DNA of 64,000 bases from contig CP000474.1 in NCBI GenBank assembly GCA_000014925.1, positions 1,550,001-1,614,000 of the forward strand, read 5' to 3'. Position 1 is the first letter of the stretch. Every line of letters starts with the position of its first letter. The position numbers and the translations under genes are program-made. This DNA is from Paenarthrobacter aurescens TC1 (GTDB taxonomy: Bacteria > Actinomycetota > Actinomycetes > Actinomycetales > Micrococcaceae). This document shows positions 33,638-42,638 of this stretch, one piece after another. The notes below the pieces were generated by a model that had not been told where the DNA came from, made no database searches, and worked only from the letters and a program-made list of their open reading frames with translations.

Positions 33638-35146
33638 GTGCTGGTTTTGCTTGGATTCGCAATGATTGCGGTATTCATGGTCCTGATCATGACCAAAAAA
33701 TTGACGCCAGTACTGGCGCTGATCATCGTCCCCACAGTCTTCGGCCTCTTCGCCGGAGCGGGCCTCGGCATCGGCGACATGGTGATGGACTCAATGAAGT
33801 CCATGACGTCCACGGCCGCGCTCCTCATGTTCGCCATCATCTACTTCGGCCTGATGATCGACGTCGGACTGTTCGACCCCCTGGTGAAGTTCATCCTGCG
33901 CAAGTTGGGCAACGACCCCGCCAAAGTGGTCCTCGGCACCGCCATCCTGGCAGCCGCAGTCTCCTTGGATGGCGACGGATCCACCACCTTCATCCTGACC
34001 ACGGCCGCCATGCTCCCCGTCTACTTGCGGCTCAAGATGAGCCCCGTGGTCCTCACCTGCGTGGCCGGCCTCGCCAACGGCACCATGAACATCCTGCCCT
34101 GGGGCGGCCCTACGGCCCGCGCGGCCACCGCACTTCACCTGGATGTCAACGACGTCTTCGTTCCCATGGTCCCGTCACTCATCGTTGGCCTCATCGTGGT
34201 TCTGGTGTTCGCTTGGTTGCTCGGCCTGCAGGAACGCAACCGCCTCCGCACCACCGCTCCCGAGATCTGGGGCGACGTCGCGGATCCTTCGGAAGCGTTC
34301 GACGGCGGCACGCGCCGCGGCGGTTCGGTTGCCGCGGGTTCGGGTTCGGGCTTCGGCGTCGGCGGAGGCCGCTTCAGTTTCGGCCGCAACTCCTCTGCCG
34401 CAACTGCAGCCAAGCCGGGCACCGGCGGAGGTTCCGGCGTCGCGGTTCTTGAAGACCCGGCCACGCTGGTGGACGATCACGACACCGCTATGGCAGACAC
34501 CGCCCTGGACCCCAACCGCACTACGCTGCGTCCCAAGCTGTTCTGGTTCAACCTTGGCCTGACCGTCGCTGTGATGGTGGTCCTGGTGGCCAACATTGTC
34601 CCGCTGCCGTTCGTGTTCATGGTGGGCTCCGCGATCGCACTGCTGGTCAACTTCCCCAAGGTCAAGGACCAGGGCGCCCAGCTGATCGCCCACGCACCGT
34701 CCATCGTCGCCGTCGTCAGCATGGTCATGGCCGCCGCAGTCCTTACCGGTGTCCTCAACGGCACGGGCATGGTCAAGGCAATGTCCGAGTGGCTCGTCCA
34801 AATCATTCCCGCCGAAATGGGACCGTTCATGGCAGTCATCACCGGGCTTCTGAGCATCCCGATGACGTTCTTCATGAGCAACGACGCCTTCTACTTTGGG
34901 GTCCTGCCGGTCCTTTCCGAAACCGCCGCTCACTACGGCGTGGATGCAGTGGACATGGCCCGCGCCTCCATCACCGGGCAGCCCTTCCACCTGCAGAGCC
35001 CCCTGGTGCCGGCTATCCTCCTGCTGGTTTCCCTCGCCAAGGTGGATCTGGGCGACCACCACAAGAAGGTCCTCTGGCGCACGGCCGTGATCTCGGTGGT
35101 CATGCTGGCAGTCGGTGTTCTGACCGGGGCCATCGGCATCGGCTAA
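33638..35146 (+). CDS. CitMHS family citrate-metal/proton symporter
   Basis: 502 residues with about 12 hydrophobic segments. Family-typical stretches are DGDGSTTFILTTAAMLP near residue 110 and LPWGGPTARAA near 152. Members import citrate complexed to Mg or Ca with protons. A hydrophilic Gly/Ser/Asp-rich loop of about 85 residues (about 205-290) sits in the middle, longer than I would expect. The GTG start follows AAGGA. It lies divergent to the CitA/CitB-type two-component system, 174 bases away, the usual arrangement for citrate induction. Confidence 0.93.
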   Translation: MLVLLGFAMIAVFMVLIMTKKLTPVLALIIVPTVFGLFAGAGLGIGDMVMDSMKSMTSTAALLMFAIIYFGLMIDVGLFDPLVKFILRKLGNDPAKVVLGTAILAAAVSLDGDGSTTFILTTAAMLPVYLRLKMSPVVLTCVAGLANGTMNILPWGGPTARAATALHLDVNDVFVPMVPSLIVGLIVVLVFAWLLGLQERNRLRTTAPEIWGDVADPSEAFDGGTRRGGSVAAGSGSGFGVGGGRFSFGRNSSAATAAKPGTGGGSGVAVLEDPATLVDDHDTAMADTALDPNRTTLRPKLFWFNLGLTVAVMVVLVANIVPLPFVFMVGSAIALLVNFPKVKDQGAQLIAHAPSIVAVVSMVMAAAVLTGVLNGTGMVKAMSEWLVQIIPAEMGPFMAVITGLLSIPMTFFMSNDAFYFGVLPVLSETAAHYGVDAVDMARASITGQPFHLQSPLVPAILLLVSLAKVDLGDHHKKVLWRTAVISVVMLAVGVLTGAIGIG

Positions 35147-35153
35147 CGAGCCG

Positions 35154-35274
35154 CCACCTCAACACATCCGAGTGTCTCGGTGTCGAGTTCGCGGGTTCGT
35201 CTCCAATTCGCCGTTTGGCAACGGCGTATTGTGCAGCGGACCCGCGATTTGGCGTGAGGGGACGTCTGAGGTGG
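35154..35274. repeat. Nested inverted repeats downstream of the CitMHS gene
   Basis: Three concentric complementary pairs occur: CCACCTCA at 35154-35161 with TGAGGTGG at 35267-35274; TCGCGGGTTCG at 35189-35199 with CGGACCCGCGA at 35237-35247 (one G-T pair); and CAATTCGCCGTT at 35204-35215 with AACGGCGTATTG at 35220-35231 (one mismatch) around a TGGC loop. The element could be a transcription end, a structured RNA or a remnant of a small mobile element. Confidence 0.55.
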
Positions 35275-35303
35275 GGTGAGCGGATTGGGGATGAGACACC
35301 CAT

Positions 35304-35718
35304 TCAGGTGGTCTTCTTCCTGGCGGCCGGGTCCAAGGTGCACTCGCCAACCACCTTGATGAAGCTTGTTTCTTTGGACGGCGTGAACTGTACGAGGAGC
35401 CTTCTCGGGCTTTCCGCATTGAGCTGGATGCCTGTGATGTTTCCGCCCATGGTGTCGAAGATGTTTCCGATCGTGTATCCCTTGGCCTCCAAGTGGGCCT
35501 TCATTCTTTCCACAGCAGCCGGCGGATCATCGACGGGACCGCCGTCTATCTGGCGCTGATACAGCCGACCGTCAGCCCGCGCGTGCACCCCGCAAGGTTC
35601 TGACACGTAATCCGCGCCAAGGCCTGCAGGCCAGGCATCAGCACGGTCTCGCCGTAAAGCTGGAGAGAAACATAGACAGGGCCGCTGCGGAGAGCGCCGC
35701 TCAATCCATCACGGACAT
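35304..35718 (-). pseudogene. Decayed small lipoprotein-like gene
   Basis: An open frame from GTG 35606 to 35304 encodes 100 residues that look like a real protein (DGRLYQRQIDGGPVDDP, HLEAKGYTIGN). Upstream, in a different frame, starting from ATG 35718, the sequence reads MSVMD, a TGA stop, then AALSAAALSMFLSSFTA, which looks like the hydrophobic part of a secretion signal. So a signal peptide and a mature domain lie next to each other but are separated by a stop and a frame change near 35610-35650. I read this as a broken lipoprotein gene; a shorter intact gene starting at 35606 is the alternative. The family is not recognised. Confidence 0.4.
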
Positions 35719-36099
35719 GCCGAACACTTGCCTGCACCGGGCCAAGCCCACTACTGCGCTGCTTCGATGCAGCCACCACGGCCAACGCCCTGCCGGTATC
35801 AATGTCGTACGCCAAAACACCTGCCTTCCAATACGCCCTACCCACCCTCGTTAATCGATCGAAATGACAAATTCGGCGATGAGCATGTACCCATGACGTG
35901 TCCTTTCCGGCCGGCCCATGACGAGAGATCGAGGCGCAGGCGGAAATCAACCCTGAAGTATTACGTGCCAGTCCTAGCCGCGGACCCAGGATTTGGAGGG
36001 ACGGCTAACCGAGCCATGGCACCTGTCCACCGTCTGCCCGGCACACCCAAGCCAAGTAGACTGGTTCGGAAAACCATTTGAACTTTGCAGGGGAGATCC
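35719..36099. other. Gene-poor stretch upstream of gatC
   Basis: About 380 bases with lower GC than the surroundings and no convincing coding frame. It must contain the gatCAB promoter: TAGACT at 36057-36062 is a possible -10 box, but no convincing -35 was found. Confidence 0.4.
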
Positions 36100-36396
36100 A
36101 TGGCTGCGATCAACCGTGACGACGTCGCGCATCTTGCGCGTCTGGCTCACATTGAAATGAGTGCCGAAGAACTGGACAGGATGGCTGTTGAGCTTGCTGT
36201 CATCGTGGATTCGGTGAAGAGCGTGAGCGAAGCTGCGGGTGAGGACGTCCCGGCGACGTCGCACCCGATTCCGTTGACCAATGTGTTCCGTGAGGACGTT
36301 GTGGGCCACACGTTCACAGCTGAGCAGGCGTTGTCCGGCGCTCCGGATTCTTACGAGAACCGTTTCAAGGTCCCGGCAATCCTGGATGAGGACTAA
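36100..36396 (+). CDS. gatC: Asp-tRNA(Asn)/Glu-tRNA(Gln) amidotransferase subunit C
   Basis: 98 residues from ATG 36100 behind AGGGGAG. The sequence [21 protein letters not shown] and the C-terminal FREDVVG...[11 protein letters not shown] are typical. GatC is the small clamp that holds GatA and GatB together in the complex that converts misacylated Glu-tRNA(Gln) and Asp-tRNA(Asn) to the correct amide forms. It is first in the gatCAB operon, five bases before gatA. Confidence 0.97.
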   Translation: MAAINRDDVAHLARLAHIEMSAEELDRMAVELAVIVDSVKSVSEAAGEDVPATSHPIPLTNVFREDVVGHTFTAEQALSGAPDSYENRFKVPAILDED

Positions 36397-36401
36397 TCAC
36401 T

Positions 36402-37970
36402 ATGACTGAGCTGAAGAACGAACTCATCCGCCACTCCGCTGCCGATCTTGCCGCCAAGCTGGCTTCCCGCGAGGTTACCGCCGTTGAGGTGACGCAAGCG
36501 CACCTTGACCGCATTGCCGACGTCGATGGTCAGGTTAATGCCTTCCTGCACGTGAACAGTGAAGAGGCTCTGGCTGTTGCGGCCGAGGTTGACGCTGCCC
36601 GCGCTGCCGGCGGTTCCGCCGCCGAAGAGTTGCACGCCCTCGCCGGTGTGCCGATTGCGGTGAAGGACCTCATCGTCACCATCGGCCAGCCGACGACGGC
36701 CGGTTCGAAGATCCTTGAGGGCTGGCACAGCCCCTATGACGCCACGGTGGTTAAGAAGCTGCGCGCGGCCAAGATGCCGATCCTGGGCAAGACCAACCTG
36801 GATGAATTCGCCATGGGTTCCTCCACCGAGCACTCGGCATACGGCCCCACCCGGAACCCGTGGGACCTGGACCGGATTCCTGGCGGTTCGGGCGGTGGCT
36901 CCGCTGCCGCCGTCGCCGCTTTCGAAGCGCCGCTGGCGCTTGGCACGGATACCGGTGGCTCCATCCGCCAGCCGGGTGCCGTCACTGGAACTGTTGGCGT
37001 GAAGCCCACGTACGGTGCTGTTTCCCGTTACGGTGCCATTGCCATGGCGTCGTCGCTGGATCAGATCGGTCCGGTCTCCCGTACGGTGCTGGACTCGGCG
37101 CTGCTGCAGGAAGTCATCGGCGGCCACGACCCCTTTGATTCCACGTCGCTGACCGATCCGTTCAATGACCTTGTTGCTGCTGCCCGCGTGGGCAACGTTG
37201 CCGGAATGAAGATCGGCATCGTCAAGGAGCTTCACGGCGAGGGCTACCAGGCCGGCGTCGAGAACCGTTTCAACGAATCCCTTCAGCTGCTCAAGGATGC
37301 CGGCGCTGAAATCGTTGAGGTTTCCTGCCCCAACCTGAAGTACGCCTTGGGTGCGTATTACCTGATCATGCCGTCCGAGGTGTCCAGCAACCTGGCCAAA
37401 TTCGACGGCGTCCGCTTCGGCATGCGCGTTCTGCCCAAGGACGGTCCCATGACCATCGAGCGCGTCATGGGTGCAACCCGTGCCGCCGGCTTTGGCGATG
37501 AGGTCAAGCGCCGCATCATCCTTGGCACGTACGCACTGAGCGCCGGCTACTACGACGCTTACTACGGCTCGGCACAGAAGGTCCGTACGCTGATCCAGCG
37601 CGACTTCGACGCCGCGTTCGCGAAGGCCGATGTCCTGATCTCGCCCACGGCGCCCACCACGGCGTTCAAGCTGGGGGAGAAGCTGGACGATCCGCTGGCG
37701 ATGTACCTGAACGACGTCGCCACCATCCCGGCCAACCTTGCCGGTATCCCGGGTCTGTCCCTGCCGGGTGGCTTGGCCGACGAAGACGGCTTGCCCGTTG
37801 GCATCCAGTTGCTGGCTCCTGCCCGTCAGGATGCCCGCCTGTACCGCGTGGGCGCTGTGCTCGAATCCATCCTTGAAGAGAAGTGGGGCGGCCCGATCCT
37901 TGCACAGGCGCCGGACCTGAAAACTGCTGTGCTCGGTGCAGTATCCACCACCGCCGGAGGTTCCAACTAA
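36402..37970 (+). CDS. gatA: Glu-tRNA(Gln) amidotransferase subunit A
   Basis: 522 residues of the amidase-signature family. The Ser-cisSer-Lys triad is recognisable as Lys in VPIAVKDL near residue 87, the Gly/Ser-rich [13 protein letters not shown] near 165 and the catalytic Ser in [10 protein letters not shown] near 188. GatA liberates ammonia from glutamine and passes it to GatB. Its TAA stop shares one base with the gatB ATG. Confidence 0.98.
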   Translation: MTELKNELIRHSAADLAAKLASREVTAVEVTQAHLDRIADVDGQVNAFLHVNSEEALAVAAEVDAARAAGGSAAEELHALAGVPIAVKDLIVTIGQPTTAGSKILEGWHSPYDATVVKKLRAAKMPILGKTNLDEFAMGSSTEHSAYGPTRNPWDLDRIPGGSGGGSAAAVAAFEAPLALGTDTGGSIRQPGAVTGTVGVKPTYGAVSRYGAIAMASSLDQIGPVSRTVLDSALLQEVIGGHDPFDSTSLTDPFNDLVAAARVGNVAGMKIGIVKELHGEGYQAGVENRFNESLQLLKDAGAEIVEVSCPNLKYALGAYYLIMPSEVSSNLAKFDGVRFGMRVLPKDGPMTIERVMGATRAAGFGDEVKRRIILGTYALSAGYYDAYYGSAQKVRTLIQRDFDAAFAKADVLISPTAPTTAFKLGEKLDDPLAMYLNDVATIPANLAGIPGLSLPGGLADEDGLPVGIQLLAPARQDARLYRVGAVLESILEEKWGGPILAQAPDLKTAVLGAVSTTAGGSN

Positions 37971-39478
37971 TGTCCGTCGACGCAACCCTGAGCTTCGAAG
38001 AGGCCATGGAGAAGTACGATCCCGTCCTGGGGTTCGAGGTCCACGTGGAGCTCAACACCAAGACCAAAATGTTCTCCTCTGCCCCGAACGTTTTCGGTGA
38101 CGAGCCGAACACCAACGTCAACGAGGTTGACTTGGGCATGCCTGGTGTCCTGCCGGTGGTGAACAAGACGGCTGTGGAGTCTTCCATCAAGATCGGCCTT
38201 GCCCTGAACTGCAAGATCGCCGAGTACTGCCGCTTCGCCCGGAAGAACTACTTCTACCCGGATACCCCCAAGAACTTCCAGACCTCGCAGTACGACGAGC
38301 CGATCGCCTACGACGGTTACCTTGACATCGAGCTTGAGGATGGCACGGTCTTCCGCGTGGAGATCGAACGCGCCCACATGGAAGAAGACGCCGGAAAGCT
38401 GACCCACATGGGTGGTGCTGCTGGACGTATCCAGGGTGCCGACTACTCTCTGGTGGATTACAACCGGTCAGGTGTGCCGCTGGTTGAGATCGTCACCAAG
38501 CCGATCGAGGGCGCGGGTAGCCGTGCACCTGAATTGGCCAAGGCCTACGTCGCGGCAATCCGTGAGATCGTGAAAAACCTTGGTGTTTCCGATGCCAAGA
38601 TGGAGCGCGGCAACGTCCGTTGCGATGCCAACGTTTCCTTGCGCCCGCACGGCCGGGAACGGTTCGGTATCCGGTCCGAGACCAAAAACGTGAACTCGCT
38701 GCGTGCCGTCGAACATGCCGTCCGTTACGAAATCCAGCGCCACGCTGCCGTCTTGGATTCCGGCGAGCCCGTCATCCAGGAGACGCGCCACTGGCACGAG
38801 GACACGCGTTCGACGACGTCGGGCCGGCCCAAGTCCGACGCTGACGATTACCGCTACTTCCCGGAGCCTGACCTGGTTCCCGTCGTCGCCTCCCGTGAGT
38901 GGGTGGAGGAACTCCGGGCTACCCTTCCCGAGCCGCCGGCCGAGCGCCGCAAGCGCCTCAAGGAAGCATGGGGCTACTCGGATCTGGAATTCCGCGACGT
39001 CGTCAACGCAGGTGTCATGGACTCCATCGAGGAAACCATCGCAGCCGGTGCGTCCGCCGATGTTGCCCGGAAGTGGTGGATGGGTGAGATCGTGGGCCGT
39101 GCCAAGGTTGCCGACGTCGATCCTTCCGAACTCGGTGTCACGCCGCAGGTCATTGTCGAGCTGAACAAGCTGGTTGAAGACGGCAAGATCAACAACAAGA
39201 TGGCAACCCAGGTCTTGGACGGCGTGCTCGCAGGCGAAGGTACTCCGGCTGAGATCGTGGAGAAACGTGGTCTCGCAGTGGTGTCCGACGACGGTCCGCT
39301 CCTGGAAGCCATCGACGCTGCATTGGCTGCGCAGCCGGACGTCGCTGAGAAGATCCGTGGCGGCAAGGTCCAAGCCATTGGCGCGATTGTTGGCGGAGTC
39401 ATGAAGGCCACCCGTGGCCAGGCTGACGCTGGCCGCGTTCGCGAACTGATCCTGGAGAAGCTCGGCGTCGAGGGCTAA
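37970..39478 (+). CDS. gatB: Asp/Glu-tRNA amidotransferase subunit B
   Basis: 502 residues from ATG 37970, which overlaps the gatA stop (TAATG); the frame upstream is shadow of gatA. The kinase-like core begins [20 protein letters not shown] and contains PGVLPVVN, and [15 protein letters not shown]. The C-terminal YqeY-like domain ([19 protein letters not shown]) binds tRNA. GatB phosphorylates the tRNA-linked Glu or Asp and amidates it. A strong terminator follows. Confidence 0.98.
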   Translation: MSVDATLSFEEAMEKYDPVLGFEVHVELNTKTKMFSSAPNVFGDEPNTNVNEVDLGMPGVLPVVNKTAVESSIKIGLALNCKIAEYCRFARKNYFYPDTPKNFQTSQYDEPIAYDGYLDIELEDGTVFRVEIERAHMEEDAGKLTHMGGAAGRIQGADYSLVDYNRSGVPLVEIVTKPIEGAGSRAPELAKAYVAAIREIVKNLGVSDAKMERGNVRCDANVSLRPHGRERFGIRSETKNVNSLRAVEHAVRYEIQRHAAVLDSGEPVIQETRHWHEDTRSTTSGRPKSDADDYRYFPEPDLVPVVASREWVEELRATLPEPPAERRKRLKEAWGYSDLEFRDVVNAGVMDSIEETIAAGASADVARKWWMGEIVGRAKVADVDPSELGVTPQVIVELNKLVEDGKINNKMATQVLDGVLAGEGTPAEIVEKRGLAVVSDDGPLLEAIDAALAAQPDVAEKIRGGKVQAIGAIVGGVMKATRGQADAGRVRELILEKLGVEG

Positions 39479-39500
39479 GTCCCGCAGTTTGACGCCCAAG

Positions 39501-39560
39501 TAGCTCGTAGTTGTGGTTGTTTTGAGAGCTCAGAACAACCACAACTGCGGGCTATTTTTT
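39501..39560 (+). terminator. Long hairpin terminator after gatB
   Basis: A 13-bp perfect core stem (AGTTGTGGTTGTT at 39509-39521 with its complement at 39534-39546) extends outward to 39501/39554 through pairs that include two G-U wobbles, giving a stem of about 21 pairs. Six T residues follow at 39555-39560. The core is shared with the palindrome at 31033. Confidence 0.88.
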
Positions 39561-39585
39561 GTTGGGAGGGGTGCACAATGGATGC

Positions 39586-40143
39586 ATGGCCACCCTCACA
39601 CCAGGCCTCCGTAAAGGCCTTCTCGCCGGCGGGATCGCCGTTGCATTGACCGGCGGCGGGGCCGCCGCCGTGTGGGCGGGCACCCAGCCCAGCCCCTCGC
39701 CGTCGAGCTCTTCTGCGTCACCCAACCCGTCCGCATCGGCGAAAGCCAAGGCCACCGAAGGCCGCGGCCAGGCTATCCACGGCGAACACGTCGTGAAACA
39801 GCAGGACGGGACCTACCGCACGGTCGTCACGCAAACCGGCACCATCGAATCGGTGAGCGAAACCGAGATGACTGTGAAGAGCGAAGACGGCTTCACGCAA
39901 CGCTATTCGATGACTGCGGATACGCGGATCACCAACGTTCCCGCAGACCTGTCGGAGCTCAGGAACGGCAAGGGTAAGCCCACGCTGCCGTCGGCCACAG
40001 CTGCGGACCTCAAGACCGGCGACACGGTTAGAGTCAGCGGCACCAAAGATGGCGATTCGGTGGCCGCAGCCAAGATCGTGTCCGGCGAATTGCCGGCCGG
40101 CGTGAAAGGCCACGGGCACAGGGGCCACGGCCCCAAGAACTAG
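39586..40143 (+). CDS. DUF5666 domain exported protein
   Basis: 185 residues from ATG 39586. The N-terminus has a basic stretch and one hydrophobic segment (about residues 10-29: AGGIAVALTGGGAAAVWAG), so the protein is exported or anchored. A Pro/Ser-rich linker follows, then a DUF5666 beta-barrel-like domain (TQTGTIESVSETEMTVKSED ... LKTGDTVRVSGTKDGDSVAA) and a His/Gly-rich tail. The function of the family is unknown. GGGAGGGG lies about 14 bases before the start. Its TAG stop overlaps, on the opposite strand, the stop of the next gene. Confidence 0.85.
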   Translation: MATLTPGLRKGLLAGGIAVALTGGGAAAVWAGTQPSPSPSSSSASPNPSASAKAKATEGRGQAIHGEHVVKQQDGTYRTVVTQTGTIESVSETEMTVKSEDGFTQRYSMTADTRITNVPADLSELRNGKGKPTLPSATAADLKTGDTVRVSGTKDGDSVAAAKIVSGELPAGVKGHGHRGHGPKN

Positions 40144-41153
40144 AGCGCCACGGTCCTGAAGCCCAGGTTGCCACTGGCTGAGTCCGGCGTGTTTGAGCTG
40201 CGCGCTGCGAGACGGTAGCGATTGCAGTAAGAATCGTGGCAGAGGTAGGAACCACCGCGCATGACCCTTCCGCGGCCGATGGTTGGCCCCTGCGGGTCCT
40301 CCACCGTTCCTTGTGCGTGGCACGTTTTGTAATACTTGGGCAGGAACCAGTCGCTGCACCACTCCCAGACGTTTCCGCTGGTTTGGTACAGCCCGTAGCC
40401 GTTGGGGCGGAATGACGTGGCAGGCGCAGTGGTGAGGTAGCCGTCATCGATCGTGTTGCGGGAAGGGAATTCCCCTTGCCAGATGTTGCAGTTGTGAGCG
40501 GTCTCGCCTGGGGCATCGTTGTGGAGTTCATTCCCCCAGGGGTAGCGCTGTCCGGACAGCCCGCCACGGGCCGCGTATTCCCACTCAGCTTCGGTGGGTA
40601 GCCGGCGACCCGCCCATTGGCAGTACGCCAGGGCATCGTTGTGCGACACATGGGTGACGGGGTGGTCGGGGATGTCTGCCCAGTTAGAGAGTGGTCCGGC
40701 AGGGTGCGCCCAATCGGCTCCACGAATGTTGAGCCACCACGGGACGTTATTGACCCGGTTCAGGATGTCGTGCGTGTTTGCTTTCACGGCAAGGTGGAAC
40801 ACCGCGGATGTTCCGTAGGTTTCCGACTCGGTGCGGTAGCCGGTGGCGTCGACGAACTCAGCGAATTCCTGGTTCGTCACGGTGGTGGCGCCGATCCGGA
40901 ATGCCGAGACGGATACTTCGTGCACTGGGGACTCGCCGTCGCCGTCGTAGCCTTCATTGAAGGGATCACCCATGGAGAAGGTTCCCGCTGGAATCTCGGC
41001 GTCCTTTGCCTCCTTTGAAGGCACGGCACCATGGGCGGAATGCTCGACGGCGGTGCCCGCCGCCGGATGATCGCTGACCGTTCGCAGGGGGAGCCTCAGC
41101 CCCGGCATCCAGTGTTCCCGGGCACCAGCGCCCGGGCTACAGCAATCTGCCAT
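40140..41153 (-). CDS. Formylglycine-generating enzyme family protein
   Basis: 337 residues of the SUMF1/FGE fold. Typical parts are IPAGTFSMGD near residue 55, the central CQWAGRRLPTEAEWEYAARGG and the C-terminal RGGSYLCHDSYCNRYR. The active-site cysteine pair falls at Cys305 and Cys310 (CHDSYC), as in true copper-dependent FGEs that convert a sulfatase Cys to formylglycine, rather than in Cys-less relatives. The N-terminus MADCCSPGAGAR is also Cys-rich. AGAAGG precedes the ATG. No sulfatase gene is present in the window, so its client lies elsewhere. Confidence 0.92.
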   Translation of the reverse strand: MADCCSPGAGAREHWMPGLRLPLRTVSDHPAAGTAVEHSAHGAVPSKEAKDAEIPAGTFSMGDPFNEGYDGDGESPVHEVSVSAFRIGATTVTNQEFAEFVDATGYRTESETYGTSAVFHLAVKANTHDILNRVNNVPWWLNIRGADWAHPAGPLSNWADIPDHPVTHVSHNDALAYCQWAGRRLPTEAEWEYAARGGLSGQRYPWGNELHNDAPGETAHNCNIWQGEFPSRNTIDDGYLTTAPATSFRPNGYGLYQTSGNVWEWCSDWFLPKYYKTCHAQGTVEDPQGPTIGRGRVMRGGSYLCHDSYCNRYRLAARSSNTPDSASGNLGFRTVAL

Positions 41154-41562
41154 GTCAACCTTCTATCTGAATTGGACCTGCTAGTACTTTATCGGGGGAG
41201 CGTCGGGTGCCTAACGTTGCCTCGACCTTGCCGGTGCACCCCTGGTTAGTGAGTGGCGCATCCTTTACCACTCTGTGCGCCACTTGTTCCCAGGCGGCGC
41301 ACCCTTTTAGGCCGCGCGCTCCCGTTGTTACGGGGGCGATTGGCGGCAGCGGGTGCGAGGGCCAAGCAACCCAGCCCAGGACGCCCTGTTCACCACGATC
41401 GAGTCCCGCCACCATCCCGGGAATGATGAAAACTGATTTCTGCGCTCAGTTTCGATCATAATCTTGCAAAAAGAGATGCGGGTCACTTATGGTTTGTTAA
41501 ACGGTTAACGAGCGTGGTTTGGATCACAACGATGGTCCTGGCTCAGCACATGAGGAGACAGC
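41154..41562. promoter_or_regulatory. Divergent promoter region of FGE and sugar importer genes
   Basis: 409 bases without a convincing gene; a possible 84-codon frame at 41207-41461 lacks protein-like character. A weak plus-strand promoter could be TTGCAA (41464-41469) with TTATGG 17 bases on. The LacI-type operator at 41496-41509 lies just downstream. Confidence 0.45.
41496..41509. promoter_or_regulatory. Candidate LacI-family operator
   Basis: GTTAAACGGTTAAC is a 14-bp near-palindrome (12 of 14 symmetric) with the central CG typical of LacI/GalR operators. It lies 54 bases before the first permease gene and the cluster encodes its own LacI regulator at 45344, so autoregulation of the importer is likely. 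Confidence 0.6.
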
Positions 41563-42597
41563 ATGAACTCGACGACGGAACAGGCTCCGGCATTGCCCGA
41601 AGCTCGCCGAGTCCCGGGCCCGCCGGGTGGAAACACCTCCGGATCCGGTCCGAAGAAACGGAAGAGGAGCAAGGTCCCGCAGCAGAGTTTCCGGTCCCGT
41701 CTGCGACGCGACAAGCAGATGCTGCTCATGATGCTCCCGGGTGTAGCCTTCCTGCTGCTCTTCTTCTACATCCCCATCCTGGGCAACGTCATCGCGTTCC
41801 AGGACTACCAGCCTTACCTGGGCATCGGGGACAGCCTGTGGGTGGGCTGGCAGAACTTTGTGGACCTGTTCGGCAATCCGGACTTCATCCACGCTTTCTG
41901 GAACACTCTCTATCTGGCCGCATGGCAGTTGGTCTTCCTCTTCCCGGTGCCGCTGGTGTTGGCCCTGATTGTGGACTCACTGATCAGCACCCGGGTCCGG
42001 CGAATATTCCAAAGCATCGCTTACTTGCCGCACTTCCTTTCCTGGGTGCTGGTCATCGCGTTCTTCCAGCAGATGCTGGGCGGTGCAGGTTTCGTCAACA
42101 ACCTGCTCCGGGACTGGGGTATGGATCCCATTCCCTTCATGACCAACCCGGAAACATTCCCGGTCATGGTGGTGGTCCAGATGATCTGGAAAGACGCAGG
42201 CTGGGCAATGATCATCTTCCTGGCAGCCCTTGCCAGCATCGACGCCTCGCTTTACGAGGCTGCAGCGGCTGACGGTGCCGGACGCTGGCGCCGGATGTGG
42301 CACATCACCCTCCCCGGTCTGAGACCCGTGATCGTGCTCCTTCTGATCCTGCGTATCGGCGACATCCTCTCAGTCGGCTTCGAGCAATTCATCCTGCAGC
42401 GTGATGCCGTAGGCGCCGGAGCCGCGGAGGTGCTGGACACCTTCACCTACTACACCGGCGTAGTGGGAGGCGGCTGGAGCTCAGGCGCAGCAGCCGGCCT
42501 GGCCAAGGGCGTTGTCAGCGCCTTGCTGATCTACGGCGCCAATAAACTTGCCCACCGCTTCGGCGAAGACGGAATCTTCGCAAAACAAGCGCGCTGA
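41563..42597 (+). CDS. Sugar ABC transporter permease (LplB/UgpA type)
   Basis: 344 residues. A hydrophilic N-terminal tail of about 45 residues precedes six membrane helices. The coupling loop EAAAADGAGRWRRMWHITLP lies near residues 230-250. It is one of two permeases of a carbohydrate-uptake ABC transporter. GAGGAGA lies before the ATG. No ATP-binding gene is in the cluster; actinobacterial CUT1 importers commonly share one NBD encoded elsewhere (MsiK type). Confidence 0.94.
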   Translation: MNSTTEQAPALPEARRVPGPPGGNTSGSGPKKRKRSKVPQQSFRSRLRRDKQMLLMMLPGVAFLLLFFYIPILGNVIAFQDYQPYLGIGDSLWVGWQNFVDLFGNPDFIHAFWNTLYLAAWQLVFLFPVPLVLALIVDSLISTRVRRIFQSIAYLPHFLSWVLVIAFFQQMLGGAGFVNNLLRDWGMDPIPFMTNPETFPVMVVVQMIWKDAGWAMIIFLAALASIDASLYEAAAADGAGRWRRMWHITLPGLRPVIVLLLILRIGDILSVGFEQFILQRDAVGAGAAEVLDTFTYYTGVVGGGWSSGAAAGLAKGVVSALLIYGANKLAHRFGEDGIFAKQAR

Positions 42598-42638
42598 AAG
42601 CCACATGGCCCGCGCGGCTGCCGCACAAGGAGAATCCC

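Noticed and set aside
35546..35950. 134-codon minus-strand gene
   Set aside because: No recognisable family, overlaps the better-supported lipoprotein remnant in another frame, and lacks a ribosome site.
36393..37985. 530-codon minus-strand frame
   Set aside because: It covers gatA in antisense and has no domain; shadow of a strongly coding region.
41207..41461. 84-codon gene upstream of the sugar importer
   Set aside because: Pro/Ser/Cys-rich composition, no ribosome site and no similarity; the region is better explained as a divergent promoter.
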